A DNA stretch of 64,000 nucleotides from Tetrastigma voinierianum (Eukaryota > Streptophyta > Magnoliopsida > Vitales > Vitaceae). Within the stretch, counting starts at the first letter, position 1. Every line of letters begins with the position of its first letter. The DNA is taken from positions 992,001 to 1,056,000 of the forward strand of contig JAEQBH010000136.1 of NCBI GenBank assembly GCA_016808115.1. The letters are read 5' to 3'. The notes beneath the pieces are model-generated. The model made no database searches. It saw nothing but the letters and a program-made list of their open reading frames with translations, and was not told the origin of the DNA. Shown here piece by piece: positions 23,585 through 34,921 of the stretch. The translations under genes were made by a program, and so were the position numbers.

Positions 23585-26367
23585 TGTTTGCCTCTTACCA
23601 TGCTAGGCTAAAAAGCCCCTCAAATTCATAAAGATTGTAAGGAGCCTTGCATTTCTCGCGCCTCCATATTTACTTTGGATAATTTACTTGATAAAATATT
23701 TCTTTGAGAAGGTTCATGATTTAAAAATAAAGGTTTAAAGTCTATGACAAATTTCTGAGTCTTAAGTATTAAAATGCAGATGTAAGTCTGAATCATTACA
23801 TGAGAGATTAGTGTGAATTAAAGATGACTTCTTACATTTACTAGAGTGTCTTATTTGGACTCAGAAAGCTCAAATTGGAAGGTTTTTATCTGAAAAATAA
23901 GATCTGAACTATTGACTTCTCTTGTTGAGACAAAATAAGTAAGTAAATGAATAAAAACAATCATTGCTAAAAATCTTAGATTTGAATCAGTTTCACAGCC
24001 TTAAAACTATCGATTAATACAGTGAAGCGGTCGATTCTAGCACTAAAGTACATTTATACGTGCGTGTATGGATCTGTTTTGTCGAATTTCCTAAATGTTG
24101 GAATTAGATTTCTCCATATTCAAGTTTGGATACCCTGCTTCTCGAAAACCGAAGATCAAACTAGCTTCTTGTATTCGATCCTCTTCTAGAATCTGATCAT
24201 TTTCTTTCTGATACTTAGCACCATTTCTTGTTAATGACCAGGACCTTTGTTTTCATTAAGTTTGCCAAAGTTCTATAGGCCAGTGGCTCGACTCCGATCA
24301 TAGTTTAATCGCCTGCGCAGTTAGATCTCATCTAACCGGGGTTAGAACTTACCTTTCGAAATTCTAATTTCCGACTCCCAGTGCCTCTTCTTTCAAAGCC
24401 GCCCTCTGACTTCAGTGTAGGCGAATGGGGATTGTCGAAATGGCTCTTAGAGCTCGACGGTTCATCGATGGTAGTAGCATGCAGAAAGAATTTTCCTAGC
24501 TCTCGGAGATCTCCGTACATTGTCACGTAGGGGCATCCTGGAATCGGAAGCGAGACCTACATTCCCTCATTGTTGACCGGTGCACTACTATTGGGGAACT
24601 TACCATATTCCATGACACTAATAAATGTGAACCCCAATTTAGTTGCCATGTTGTGAAAAAATTGTAACTAAATGTAAATCAAATCCGGCGGAAAGCTGTG
24701 CTCAGATTCTTGCATTAAATTAAAAAGTAGACATAGATCCTCTGACCACGTAATTGCAATATGAAGGAATAATTTATAAATTTATTAGATTTCATAGAAT
24801 TTTGGTATTAAGAAAAATAACATAAATAAAATTTCAACTCTGGTCTCTCTGATTGTGATTCAATCAGAAAGAAATAAACTAAAAATAAAGAAAATAAAAA
24901 AATAAAAATCTACTTTCTAAGTATCACATTGAAGTTCTCTCCTTTCCCACTTTTTACAGGTGGTAAGAAGGCAGGAAAACTAGCTGCTATTCTAACCTTG
25001 TCTATTTATCTTGTCAAAGGAATTTGGGCGGTCTAGCTCTGGGTGCAGAATTGAAAAGAAATGACTCCTTGTCTTATGTCGCGACCTCAAGTTGATGTCG
25101 CGACACCCTTTTTTTTTTTTTTTTACGTGATTACTGTTTGCTCTTGATTCGTGTGACCTCGTTTCTTGTTGCAACAAGATTCCTTCTTTGTATGGATTAA
25201 TGATTGCGACATCGTTCTAATCATGCCTTGTTTTATTTCGGTGTTTCTCTAAGAATTGATCATCGCAGACCATGGATTTCATGTTGCAACATCATTGTCT
25301 TCTCTTCTCTGGCCAGTCGAGACCTCGGTTTTGGGTTGCGACCACTTTACATTTTGTATGATGACTTGGTCGTAAATTTAAAGCCCCTCTTTGAGTTGCG
25401 ATTGTGTTGGTCTTTTGCCTTCAGGTTTCAAATTAACGTGCGACCTCAAAGGTGATGTCGCTGACTGGCACCGATTTCCATTTCTTTTCTTAATTTATGA
25501 CCCGACTTGCTGTTGCAGTAATTTCATCTTTCAACCTCTCTATTCCGGTCGCGACCTCGAGGTGATCTCATGACCTCATAATTGTTCTTTCTCTGTTTGC
25601 GGCGTGGTCCCGATTACTCCGTAAGTTGTGACCTTGATTTCTTACGCTTTCGGCTCTTCTTGGTCGCGACGGCCGGAGTGGTCAGCGGCATCGTTTGCGG
25701 TCTTTGATTATTAAATAGTCGCAACTTTCGGTTTCTTGTTAGACTTAACGGCTTCTTTCCGTTGACCTCCTTTGTTCTTCAATTCTAAATTTGGTTGCAA
25801 CTTCAATCTTCCTGTTGAGACTCAGTTCCTGTTTTTATGTCGTGACCTCAACAGTATGTCGCGACCTTAACGGTGTCTGTGTGACCTCAAGTAGACACTT
25901 TTCATTTAAAAACTAGTTGCAACTTGTTTTCTTTAGCAGAGACTTCCTTGTAGCTCTGATGGTGGATCCATGTCAGCATCAGTGGCGTCAGGCCTCGATA
26001 TTATTCAATTAGCGTAAACCTCAGTGTAATTGTGCATTTGTTACCTTAATTCATTTTAGTCGTCGCAATCTTTAAGTCACAGCTTATTTTCTAGGTCTTC
26101 TATTTCTTCCCCAAAATTGATTTGGTGATGTCGTGACTTGGAAATATTATTTGAAAATTAAAGCTTCCTATCGCGACTCCAATTTTCAGTTGCAATCTCA
26201 TTTCTGCTTGTGAGCTGCTCTCTTCTGGTTTTTCTTTGAAATTTTAGCTTATTGTATTTTACAAATTAAATTTGAGTAAAATATCCACATTTCTACATAC
26301 AAATCAACATTTTTATGTATGTAATAACAGAAAAATGGATTAAAAATCTAATAAGTTTTTGGACTCA
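23585..26367 (-). repeat. 5' LTR of element D
   Basis: 2.78-kb partner of 13868-16611. In sense it starts TGAGTCC at 26367 and ends GCAAACA at 23585. A sense 'GATAAATAGAC' (rc of about 25002-25013) lies roughly 60 bases downstream of the palindrome cluster and may be a TATA-like element, but it is not conserved in the other LTR. A T-run at 25109-25124 interrupts the cluster right after an intact motif. Confidence 0.88.
25070..26190. repeat. Cluster of GTCGCGAC-type palindromic motifs in the D 5' LTR
   Basis: Five intact GTCGCGAC sites (near 25078, 25095, 25548, 25662, 25857) and numerous variants, mostly in the same relative order as in the 3' LTR. Intact sites in one LTR are often mutated in the other, usually at a CG step. 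Confidence 0.85.
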
Positions 26368-26522
26368 TCGCTCGTGAAGAAAACATCCTGTGTTTAGACC
26401 ACACAGAGCCCTTTATCTTGTAGTAGCTTTATTCGTAAACAGCAAGTCCTAGGTTATAAATTTTGTTGATTAGAACTTTTTGCCGTACCAAAGCGAATCA
26501 AATGGGCGTGATTCAGGGATGG
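26368..26522 (+). repeat. 5' LTR end and weak primer-binding site of element C
   Basis: 26368-26500 completes the LTR split by D. 'gaagaaaac', 'gttataaattttgtt' and the terminal 'cgaatca' match 32778-32885. Directly after, TGGGCGTGATTCAGGGAT (26503-26520) sits where Athila elements have TGGCGCCGTTGCCGGGGA. Only about half the bases agree, so the site is inferred from position. Confidence 0.6.
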
Positions 26523-26766
26523 TGCCTAATGAGAAAACGGTGAACTGTGATTCACATCACAGTTTTGGTCCCAATATCATTTCTTTTTATATTATCATTT
26601 CCACTACTTGCGGTTCATTGCGAAATTTGAAAACTTCTAACACTGGGGAGTTTGAAAACTTCGCGTGTCTGACTGTTACCCCTGACGATTTTAGTTAACC
26701 ACTAACCTTTCCATTAGTTTTGTTTTGACACGGTCTCTTGCTTTTTTGGTGTGATCATAGCGACTT

Positions 26767-28100
26767 ATGCGTGGGGCAGAACCTTTGCGGCCCGGTTCAG
26801 AAAAGACTGGTGCTTCAATTGAAGAAGGTTATGAAGTTAGCACGATTAGATGGATACCCCACGAAGAAGCATTGAAGCCAACAAGGGTTCATCGGGAACT
26901 GATACATCTGGTGATGAGGGATCACATTCACCACACAGGTGGGTGCACCTGTATTATACCATTGTGAGGATGTGGCGATTGAGACCTTATTTGGTGCCTT
27001 TGCTCCCTACTTTCATGGTATGGAAAATGAAAATCCCATACACATATTCGAGTTTGAAAGATTTTGCGACTTTCAAGGAAGTGCATTTGATATGGACTCA
27101 CTCAGAAATTTGAAACTCCACTTTTGACCTGAGTCATTTAAAAGTAAGAAACCAACTCCACTAAGACCAAGGACCATCAGGCGGGGTGGGCTGAAGGCGG
27201 AATATTTGAAGAAGTTCTTCGATTGCCCATAAGACGACAATCTTGAGAAGGGAAGATCTACACCTTTGCAACATAGCGGGTAAAATTTACATCAATCCTT
27301 TGGGAAAGGTATCAGAAACCATTGAGTACATGCCCTCGTATCATGGCACGATACATGGATGCTAGTGAACCATTTCTATGATGGAATGTCACTTCCATGA
27401 AACAACTCTCAAAGGCCGCCATGTGGAGGACTTCCTTAACAAAAATCTGATGAAGCCATGGACTTCCGAACTACGTGTTGAACCTCGAGGATGGATGGCC
27501 GAACCGAGGGAGGTAGAGAGGAAATGAAACCAACGGTAAACCCGAGGGGCATTTGTCCGCCGACGGAGGATGTTGAATTAAAGGCTAAGGCCCATCCTAC
27601 CCCCAAACGAAGGATGGAAGGGCTGAGTGAGAAATCACCGGAATGGGGTAGTGGCCCGAGGCATACATGCCTAGTGACCCATGTTTTGATTGTCGATACG
27701 CCCGATCATCGAGGAAAGTGTCCAATTTCCCTCGGTAAGGGATTTGATGGTTGAAAATGCAAATGTTCGTGAACCCCAAAATAGGCCTGGCGATGCCCGA
27801 TATGCTTAACATAATGTTGGAAGAACCACCCCAACTATCTTTGGAAGCTCAAAACCCTCTTTGTGTATCTTACAGAACTACAGCCAAGTAATGACAATTA
27901 ATAGATTGCACCTCACGTGATGCTGACCAAGCCAACCTAAATGCACCGTGGAGCAAGCTATCATGGTTGGCAGTGGTGAGGAATTTTTGTAGAGGAGTGA
28001 AAACCCATCAATGCCAGTATCATTAAGAATAGAAAAGGTAGCTCCATAAACAAGATTTATGAAGCCCCGTCAAAAACTAAATCAAAAAAAATTGATACCA
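26767..28100 (+). pseudogene. gag: gag of element C
   Basis: Overlapping frames encode the Athila capsid of the 'RPYLVPLLPTFHGMENENPY' type. LRPYLVPLLPTFMVWKMKIP is readable at about 26974-27035, and FHGMENENPIHIFEFERFCD at 27011-27070 in the next frame. Later pieces are 'YLKKFFDCP' near 27208, HFYDGMSLP near 27371, a decayed 'DEAIDFLEDLA' near 27450, and a CxVTHVLIVDTPDHRGKCP segment near 27668-27724 at the place of the gag zinc knuckle (C..C....H....C; the second Cys is lost). 'EDVELKAKAHPTPKRRMEG' precedes it. The end matches 'YNPSWRNHPNFSW' in decayed form near 27815-27845. It would package element RNA; it is now dead. Confidence 0.85.
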
Positions 28101-28960
28101 TCAAAGTCTCATCATTGTGCTTTTTGAACAATGGCAGCAGTCAGGAAAAAGGAGATTCCTTCTAAACCTGCAAATCCTAGGGGGGGTGCATGAACTAGCT
28201 TTCTGAAGGCGGAGGCTGCACCAAAATGGATGAGTCCGGGGCCATTATCACTTGTGAGGAGTGGTAGAAAAGTGGCGACCAATGCTCGAATCTGCGGAAA
28301 ATCGAAGCAGGAAGAGTGCAGACATAATCGTAAGAAGATTCGATGAAAACCTTGCCCCCCATTTCCCAAACGAGGAGCGAAAGAAACTACAGAAGAAGGC
28401 ATCACTGGAAGTGCGAGGCGGTCAGTGAACATCCTTTATGATATGATTAATAGGTTCTAACCTATGCTAAAATTTCTAAGGAGCTTGTGCATCGTCAAGG
28501 GTTGGACGCTAATAAGAAGGACTTCACGACTAAACGAAGTCGACTCTATCATCGATTACGAAACCCTTATTGGCAGGAAATACGAGATCCAGGGATCCAG
28601 CACGTCTCGATCGACATTGGAGGACACATGAACAAACCTTCAGCGGTTGAGCCAATGTCAACTATTGCGCACTCAATCTCTGACAGGTTGGGTTTGATGA
28701 AACCTCTAGCATCACCATCATAGCATAAATTGATCGGTGAAAATACGAAAGATAGTTGAGGATGTCTTGGTAAGGTAAAATCGAAATTTCTATTATCAGG
28801 TGGATTTTATTGGTTCTTGATCATTGCGATGTGGAGAAACTCACCGGTGCCCATTTATTATAGCAGGAGGCCATTTTTGGCCATAGCTAATGCCTGTAAA
28901 TCAGCCCCAATGGAATGAGGTTATGTAACTGCGCTATTCTGTGACTTTGGGCTGACATTT
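28100..28960 (+). pseudogene. Linker and aspartic protease of element C
   Basis: 28462-28723 reads TYAKISKELVHRQGLDANKK, then 'RDPGIQHVSIDIGGH' and SAVEPMSTIAHSISDRLGL. This is the Athila order 'YAKFLKELC..KR.L' / 'DPGSFTIPC.IG' / 'ALLDLGASINVMP.S....LGLG'. The active-site Asp-Leu-Gly-Ala-Ser is degraded to Glu-Pro-Met-Ser-Thr. 28755-28870 shows decayed 'GIVEDVLVKV..F.FPVDFIVLD' and 'GRPFLATA'. RT should follow but is absent. Confidence 0.8.
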
Positions 28961-29759
28961 TTCACTTGAAACCGCAAAGGATAAAAACAATGAGGATAGC
29001 GGCTGAAGTCGAAGAATGCGCTAAAGTGGCGGTGGAAAAACACGATTCCATGAGCTGAAGAATTAATAGAGAACTAAGCGGTTTATGAAGGATCCGCGCA
29101 TTAGTCACCTTCACCGCCGTCGCACCACCGGCACCACACGAGAGGCATAAAGCAACAACCCGAAGGCAGTTGAACTCAAGCTGCGGCCACCTCACTTTGC
29201 AGAAGCATGGAGGCTTCTCCTCCTTGACCCCATGAGACCTCTTATCGGCATCCTTGGGAGTGGTTCTGCGACTTGGAAACCACTCGAGAATTTTAATTAG
29301 ATTTTGTTTTGTTTTATTTCAATTTTTAAATTAGGATTTTCATTAATACTCTTTAATTTCCCGATTTTATGAATTTTCTTATTTACTAAGCTTAACTACT
29401 CATAATATTTGAGTCTTGTGTTGTTGCGGTGTGCCGATCACGGGGGAGACAAATTTGCACATTTCTCGGGTTGTGAAAATTCGCAACCCCTGCGAAATTA
29501 TGAGTGCAAAGAGGCTCGCGGCACAGATCTTCATTCCTCTTCTCCTCCACACTGCAACTCTTCGTTTCCTACAACCCTCCATTTCACGCTCCTGCTTAAT
29601 TCAATTTTATAATCTTTGATCCATTAAATTAATGGTCATTAAAGCAATTAATTCCTCATATCTTCCGCTACCCTCCGCCTATTTAAATCTTGGTTTGCTC
29701 ATTTTACGTTTCATGACAAATCAGGTTCTGAAAAACCCATCTCCTCTCAAGTTTGCTTT
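28961..29759 (+). other. Gap in element C: pol missing, AT-rich spacer before the second ORF
   Basis: 28961-29280 is a GC-richer remnant I cannot assign. 29280-29400 is AT-rich. 29640-29760 contains a possible TATA-like 'cctatttaaatc' at 29680-29691 about 30 bases before further leader sequence. About 2.5 kb of RT, RNase H and integrase expected in an Athila element is absent, presumably deleted. Confidence 0.5.
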
Positions 29760-31470
29760 CCTGGGTTGAAAAATGGTAGGCTGAGAACTCACTCCTGGGT
29801 AGCCCAGGTGCGCCCGGGATTGCCCTCACCATCGGCCCCTCTGCGCGGCTCGACCACTGCGTGCATTTGCGCTCCTTGGTTGTCATTTGCAGCGCCCGCT
29901 GCCCATTTGTAGTGCTGACCCCATTCGCTGGGTGATGGGTTCCTCCTCTTTGGCCCCTACCAGGAGTGTCATGCCGGGTTGGGCTTCTCCACCCACTCCG
30001 TCGGGCCGCGGCCGGAGGGCCGTGGCAAGAGGCTGAACGAGGCAGGGTCATCCACTTCGAGATCTGGGGTGCCGCCTCCACCTTATCAGGTGTTCGGGCC
30101 CCGGACTTATCTCGACATCTATCATCGGTGGCATTGCACCCTGCGCTACCCCGTCTCGGGAATGTTAGGCTGCGGAGAGATTTCATGGAGAGTTTTCTGA
30201 TCTCGACATTTAATGGACCAGAGGCTCAGAGACTCCATGATCCTCGTCTGTGATATCATTTGGAGTCATTCATGTAACCGCGTCGATTCTACTATCCTGG
30301 GTGCGTCCTTCAGGTTCTATCATCACGATGACATCTGTGAGAGCCAACGAAGTAGCTCTTCATTTTTCTATCGACGGTGTGGAAGATGCCGAACTCAGAC
30401 ATCATATTGCACTCCATCACGATATCGTTCACCGCCCGCTGTGACCGGTTATAGGCAGTGTACCGTCGATTCAACCGGAGAGATGATCGGCTTCACCTCA
30501 TGGACACTACTTTGGTGGGGTGATATTATTGACACCTTCCACTTGTATGCTGATGGAACCAAAATTTTGGTCTAATATATTTCCACTTGCATATTAATTT
30601 GGAAGGAGGAAATTTATCTTGGAGGTGTATAATAGCATTTCGGAGAATCTTAGTTGACCATGAGCGATTATGACATCTCCATTCATTTAAAGACGGAGTC
30701 CACACCAGCCAGGGGAAATACCTTGCCATTTGGGTCACCTCTTAATTCGTGGTGTGGTGGCCGAGCATTGAGTTCGTGACCTCAGATTGAAGTATTCGCG
30801 TTTGTGAAGACACCTCTTATTGATAGATGGCGGGGCCGTTCAGGCCTTCCATCTTCCTGGGGTTGGGCAGAGACCTGGCGAGTGATGATAGTCCTGGGGA
30901 CTTGTCCTGTATTCAACCTAGCTGGGAATTTCTCACTTTAAGCTTCTGATGCCCCTCGGTCTCTTGTTTCAAAACCGCGTGTTACCATAGCTCCAAGTAC
31001 TCTCTGCCTCGACCTTAATTCCCATACTTTGCTCGGTCCCAGTGTAGCTGGGCCAAAAACATAATCGCCAATGAAGTACATTACCCCTCTCTGGGGACTT
31101 TTCACTGGCTCTCCGTGACAGATCCACATTCTGACCGCGACGAAACTGCGTTTAAACCACCTTGCCACTTGCAGAGAGATGGCCTTGCATTCGCCGTAGC
31201 ATAGATCGAGCCCGACATCATGTAGTTCTGAAACCCGCCGGCTTTCTCTTGTCTGCCAGGCCTGCTCAGAACACCAGGTATCCCACCATAAGGCGGGATC
31301 GACTCCTCGCATCGTGCTGTTTATGCAGATTATGTTGGCGTGCGTGACATCAACCACTTCACGGCTTCTCGGCGCGCTGGTGAGATGATCATATCTTTCT
31401 GCCTGCCGATTGAGGAGTGCCGCACCTCCACTAACTGTGTCAAGGGCGAGTTAGTGTTGGAGGTAAATAT
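29760..31470 (+). pseudogene. Second (env-position) ORF of Athila element C
   Basis: GC-rich block spread over several frames. Recognisable order: a Pro/Arg-rich start (29800-30060), 'RTYLDIYHRWHCTLRYP', 'DFMESFLISTFNGPEAQRLH', then VRANEVALHFSIDGVEDAEL with RHHIALHHDIVHRP (30331-30440). This resembles the Athila second-ORF stretch 'FHFTIDGRHGVLGARHIAEALHIPYEP'. 30600-30740 fits 'ISEGF.F.......FEDKVH...L......LFPRLL' in decayed form. Biochemical role is unknown; the family sits where retroviruses have env, but I see no signal peptide or membrane segment. The 139-aa frame on the opposite strand (31357-30938) is a shadow. Confidence 0.72.
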
Positions 31471-32499
31471 TCCTTACCACAATTGTAGTTTACTTGTACT
31501 ACATACGCAGCAAACCCATTACACTGTTTATATAGAGGCTTTATTTCTTCATGTTGCAAAGTCGAAAATTTTGTAAATTCACCTTGATATATATATCTAA
31601 GTCTATTTTTCTACACTTTTGCATCTCCATTTTGGTCCTATATATTGTTATAACTATGCCTTACTGTAAATTGAAAAGTTGAAACAACGCCTTGATGAAT
31701 CTTTAGAATGGTTCCATGCACGGTGAGTTTTGGTGGGTTTAGAAGACCTGGTAATTACCCTGTCTTCCTATTCTATTACACCTGATTCCTTAGTTTTCAT
31801 CAATGGGCTAGAGGCCACATTCTCTTTGCTTTATAAAGCCGGCCTTAGCATCGTTGTGAGCATAATAACGATTAGAGCTCCTTAGAAAAGAGAGCTAATA
31901 GGTCTTCCCGAAAAGAAAAGAAAAGTCAAAAGAAAAAGAAAAAGAAAAGGGAACGTAAAGTAGCCACTTTGCTATAAGGGCTGAGCATGGTTCGAAGTGC
32001 AAGCGCCTTTGCTGGTGCCACTAAACCCAATGGTTGAATCGGAAACTTGTGCTCGCTACATGATTGAATAGTGAGTTTATAATTATGAGTCTTTAGTTAA
32101 ATCTATTTAAGTTCGAATTATTTAATAAGTTTGTGGTGAAGATCCTTTGCCCAACTTGATGCCCTAAACCTTTGGATTGGTTGAAGTCGTTGGTGGATCC
32201 CAGATTACACAGGACTTTAGTGAAGTCGAGTTTTGATGTTGCCTCTGATACCGTGAGAAGTGAAATAAGAATAGAAAGTAGATCTATTTAAGATTGTTGA
32301 TTTTGACATTAGCGATGTAGTTTGGTTGGGGGAAATGGCGCCTTATTGGGTGATCACCTAAAACACTTAGATTTTGGCGGAAGTTCAGGCTGATTTCCTT
32401 AAGATAATTGTTGCCCTGAAACTTGCTCCTGTATGGCATTTTGTTCTCTGAGTTGGTGTTTATCCCAGAGTCCCCGATTGGTCATACTAAAGGTTGGGC
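31471..32499 (+). other. 3' region of element C
   Basis: Non-coding. 31905-31960 is an AAAAG/GAAAA-rich purine stretch typical of the Athila region after the second ORF. 'tttggttggggg' at 32320-32331 may be a decayed polypurine tract, which would place the 3' LTR start at about 32335. I could not align that start to 12653, so the 3' LTR length is unresolved. Confidence 0.5.
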
Positions 32500-32885
32500 A
32501 TTATTTGCCACATACTTTTGGTCGGCGGTCATTTTTTTTTTATATCTGCATGATCTTCCTTCTGCTTTTATCATTGCAAAAGGACTAACAATGTCTCGGT
32601 TCAGGAATGATTGAGTGGCCCACACGCCCGAAGGCCGGTGGCCCAGACTTCAAGGATTTCTCTTAACTTTTACACTGATTATTCAGTTCTTCAACTATTT
32701 CACACATTGTTTTCCTGAGCGATAAATCGATGAAACTTTTCATTTATTACTGTAACTCTTCTCTCACGAAGAAAACTCATCCCCAGTGTTGACCCTAGGC
32801 CTATCTGCAACGGTAGCTTTGCTACGATGTGAATCCCAAGTTATAAATTTTGTTATTCCGAACACTACTTACCTTCAACGAATCA
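32500..32885 (+). repeat. 3' LTR end of element C
   Basis: Matches the interrupted 5' LTR. 32650-32775 aligns with 13735-13865, and 32778-32885 with 26370-26500, ending in cgaatca. Continuity here across the point where D is inserted (between 'ctcttctctc' and 'gaagaaaac') gives the empty-site structure of D. Confidence 0.78.
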
Positions 32886-33930
32886 CTTACCCTTATTAAG
32901 TTCTAAATGGGTTAAACATTTTGATAAATGCTAGAGAATGGGCAATATAAACAGAAGAAATGAAATGTCTCTGCAAGGGATCCTGGTAGTGAAAATTTTT
33001 TATGTTTGGGGATATAACACATAGGACCTTTCCACCTCTGTTTGGAAATGGTACATTCTCCTATTATAGACTATGTCCCAGTGGGTGAAGCTATAGCTTG
33101 TCGGAATGATGCCCCAGCAGGATTATGGGGTTTATTTAAAAAATATCTTGAGTGATTTAGGCCTAGGATAATCATTAGTGATGAGGAAAGCCATTTTGCA
33201 ACAATTGTTTAAAAACTGTGAAGATATGGAGTGGGCATGTTATGGGATTATGCCTATCATCACCTCAGGTAAAACAAACAATGAAGCGTAATATCGATAG
33301 GAGATAGATACCTTAATGAAAATCTGTTAGCTCTAAGCAGGAAGAGTGAAGATTGATCAAGAAGCTGATGATGCAACGTGGAGAAACTACGGGAATTTGC
33401 TTATAAATCTCTATTAGGAGAATGTCCCCATACATAGGTTAGTATTTGGAAAACCTTTCCATCTCTCCTGCTTGACAGATAACAAAGCATGTAGTGATAA
33501 AAATGGGTATGTTTCAGCTCCCAAGAGGAAAGACTACTCAATTAGATATTTGGAAGAGCTGAGGATGAAACTATGATAATTCTAGAATCTACAAAGATGG
33601 AACTAAAAGTAGCATGAACTGAGAAGATTATGGGAAAGGGATTCAGAGTGGAGGCTGAATCCTGTTTGTACTGATTTCGTTGGCGACTCAGAATCAAGGT
33701 GGAACGGTCCATACATAAATGATTTTCAGTACCACTTTTGGATGTAACACGAAAACCAGTCAGTAGTTTAAAAGTGAATGGTTAGAGGCTTCGCTTATTA
33801 CCTGGGAAGGAAGATAAAATGAAGAACAGTCCAGAATTTGAAGGGGGTGAAGAAAAGAATTCTTTGAAGAACACATTGAGCTATTATCTAATGCAGATGT
33901 AGATGAAGCGGCTTATTGGGAGGTAACCCA
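32886..33930 (+). pseudogene. Integrase of element A, right part
   Basis: The zinc finger resumes as SKWVKHFDKC, then MGNINRRNEMSLQGILVV (near 32937-32990), matching Athila 'CDKCQR.GNI.RRNEMPL.NILEVE'. 'FYVWGY' follows at the 'FDVWGIDFMGPFP' site. It continues through decayed 'KWVEAIACRNNDAQTVMGFIKKYIL', 'IISDEGSHF', 'YGVGH', 'TPIGMSPYRLVFGKP.HL' near 33410-33470 and 'ELEELRLEAYENSRIYK' near 33545-33590. 33690-33730 resembles 'KLRSRWSGPF', the integrase C-terminus. 'gaggtaacccaag' at 33919 is the usual post-pol sequence. The His half of the zinc finger lies 20 kb away at about 12580-12610. Frameshifts and stops are frequent. Confidence 0.87.
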
Positions 33931-34921
33931 AGATATATATGTTTTTCATTTTAAATATGATTTTATTAAATCTTGTGTGATTAAAATTTGATTTGAATTT
34001 TTGAAATTTTTATTAGTTAATTTTACTATTTTCAGGATAATGAAGGCATTGAGATTTGAAAATTAGGTTTAGGCTTATTTCAATAAAGTGGAGTTATCAG
34101 AGTTAACTTACGAAGGGGAGTCTACCTTCGTGGCGACGATGATGCTTTATATGTCTTTTAAAGACTTTAACTTCAGCAGATGAGGTGCATTTGTTTCTTT
34201 GAGATCTGGTTTATGCGGGTGCATCAGCTGAACCCTAAACAATAACTTTTAAAGATGCCGAAATGAAACTTGCGCAACGGCGTGGGTTGACAATAATCAT
34301 GAATCAGTTATAAATTTGATAACCATATATAACGTGTTTATTGATAAAACGCTGTGATGACTTACCGGTTGTTAGCGACGGTATCTGAAAACAGTGGGCG
34401 TCCTCCTCTATACCGCAGATTAAAAAACCGTGTAAGTTAAAGCGCGTGAAACATATAAACTTATCTGTGCCACACATGCACTAATATATTTACGATTAGC
34501 TGATGAGCCCATTCTATTGGCAGAGGTAATGGTGGCAACTCGTGTTACCTCCAACCAGCTGGCTGTGATAGTTACCATGGCTAAGCTGTGCTATGCGAAC
34601 TGTCTCTTTTGACGATTGGTTATAAAATTTTTCCGCACTATCAAAATCACACATTTCGCGTTAACGAAAAATTCGGCGACACTCTTTGCATTTACTTGCG
34701 GTGGTTATGCGAAATACCTCATCCACCTATATGAAATACACTCAATATTTTCAAAAATCCAACTACAACCATAAAGACTCTGATATCATCAAAATATAAG
34801 TCAGAATCAATCAACATAAATTCATCGCAACTGTTTTCCTAAAACCAGCGTACATATTTTACAAAGATATTTACATATACCAAAAATCTGCATTTTAACT
34901 TTTATTAGTTAATTTTACTAT
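33931..34921 (+). other. Post-integrase spacer of element A
   Basis: No readable domain. The string 'ttattagttaattttacta' occurs at about 34010 and again at about 34902, enclosing about 890 bases. The second copy ends in TACTA next to block G. Part of 34500-34890 may belong to another insertion, but no ends could be defined. Confidence 0.45.

Larger units (their letters stand above)
13868..26367 (-). mobile_element. Athila-type retrotransposon D, full-length, inserted in the LTR of C
   Basis: 12.5 kb minus-strand element with two 2.75-kb LTRs. In element sense the LTRs start TGAGTCCAAAA (at 26367 and 16611) and end GCAAACA (at 23585 and 13868). Internal order on the minus strand is gag (23240-22080), an unresolved protease part, RT (20640-19950), RNase H (19750-19550) and integrase (19050-18400), then a long non-coding 3' region. 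A purine stretch TTAAGTTTGGGAATTCA in sense just before the 3' LTR fits an Athila polypurine tract. Flanking target duplication is degenerate (TCCTT / TCGCT), but the interrupted LTR of C aligns across the insertion. Confidence 0.88.
12653..32885 (+). mobile_element. Athila-type retrotransposon C, inserted in integrase of A and split by D
   Basis: Plus-strand Athila element occupying 12653-13867 and 26368-32885 (about 7.7 kb without D). The host integrase of A is cut at left 'TTTAC' (12648-12652) and resumes after 'CTTAC' (32886-32890), a plausible 5-bp duplication with one change. Internal order is 5' LTR (12653-26500, interrupted), gag (26767-28100), protease (28100-28960), no RT/RNase H/integrase found, second ORF (29760-31470), 3' region and 3' LTR ending ...GAATCA at 32885. 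The missing pol implies an internal deletion near 28960-29300. Outer boundaries are good to a few bases at the right and less certain at the left. Confidence 0.75.

Noticed and set aside
28112..28432. 106-codon frame on the - strand
   Set aside because: Antisense to the protease linker of element C, whose + strand matches the Athila order.
30938..31357. 139-codon open frame on the - strand
   Set aside because: Antisense to the GC-rich second ORF of C; GC-rich DNA with few stops gives long shadow frames.
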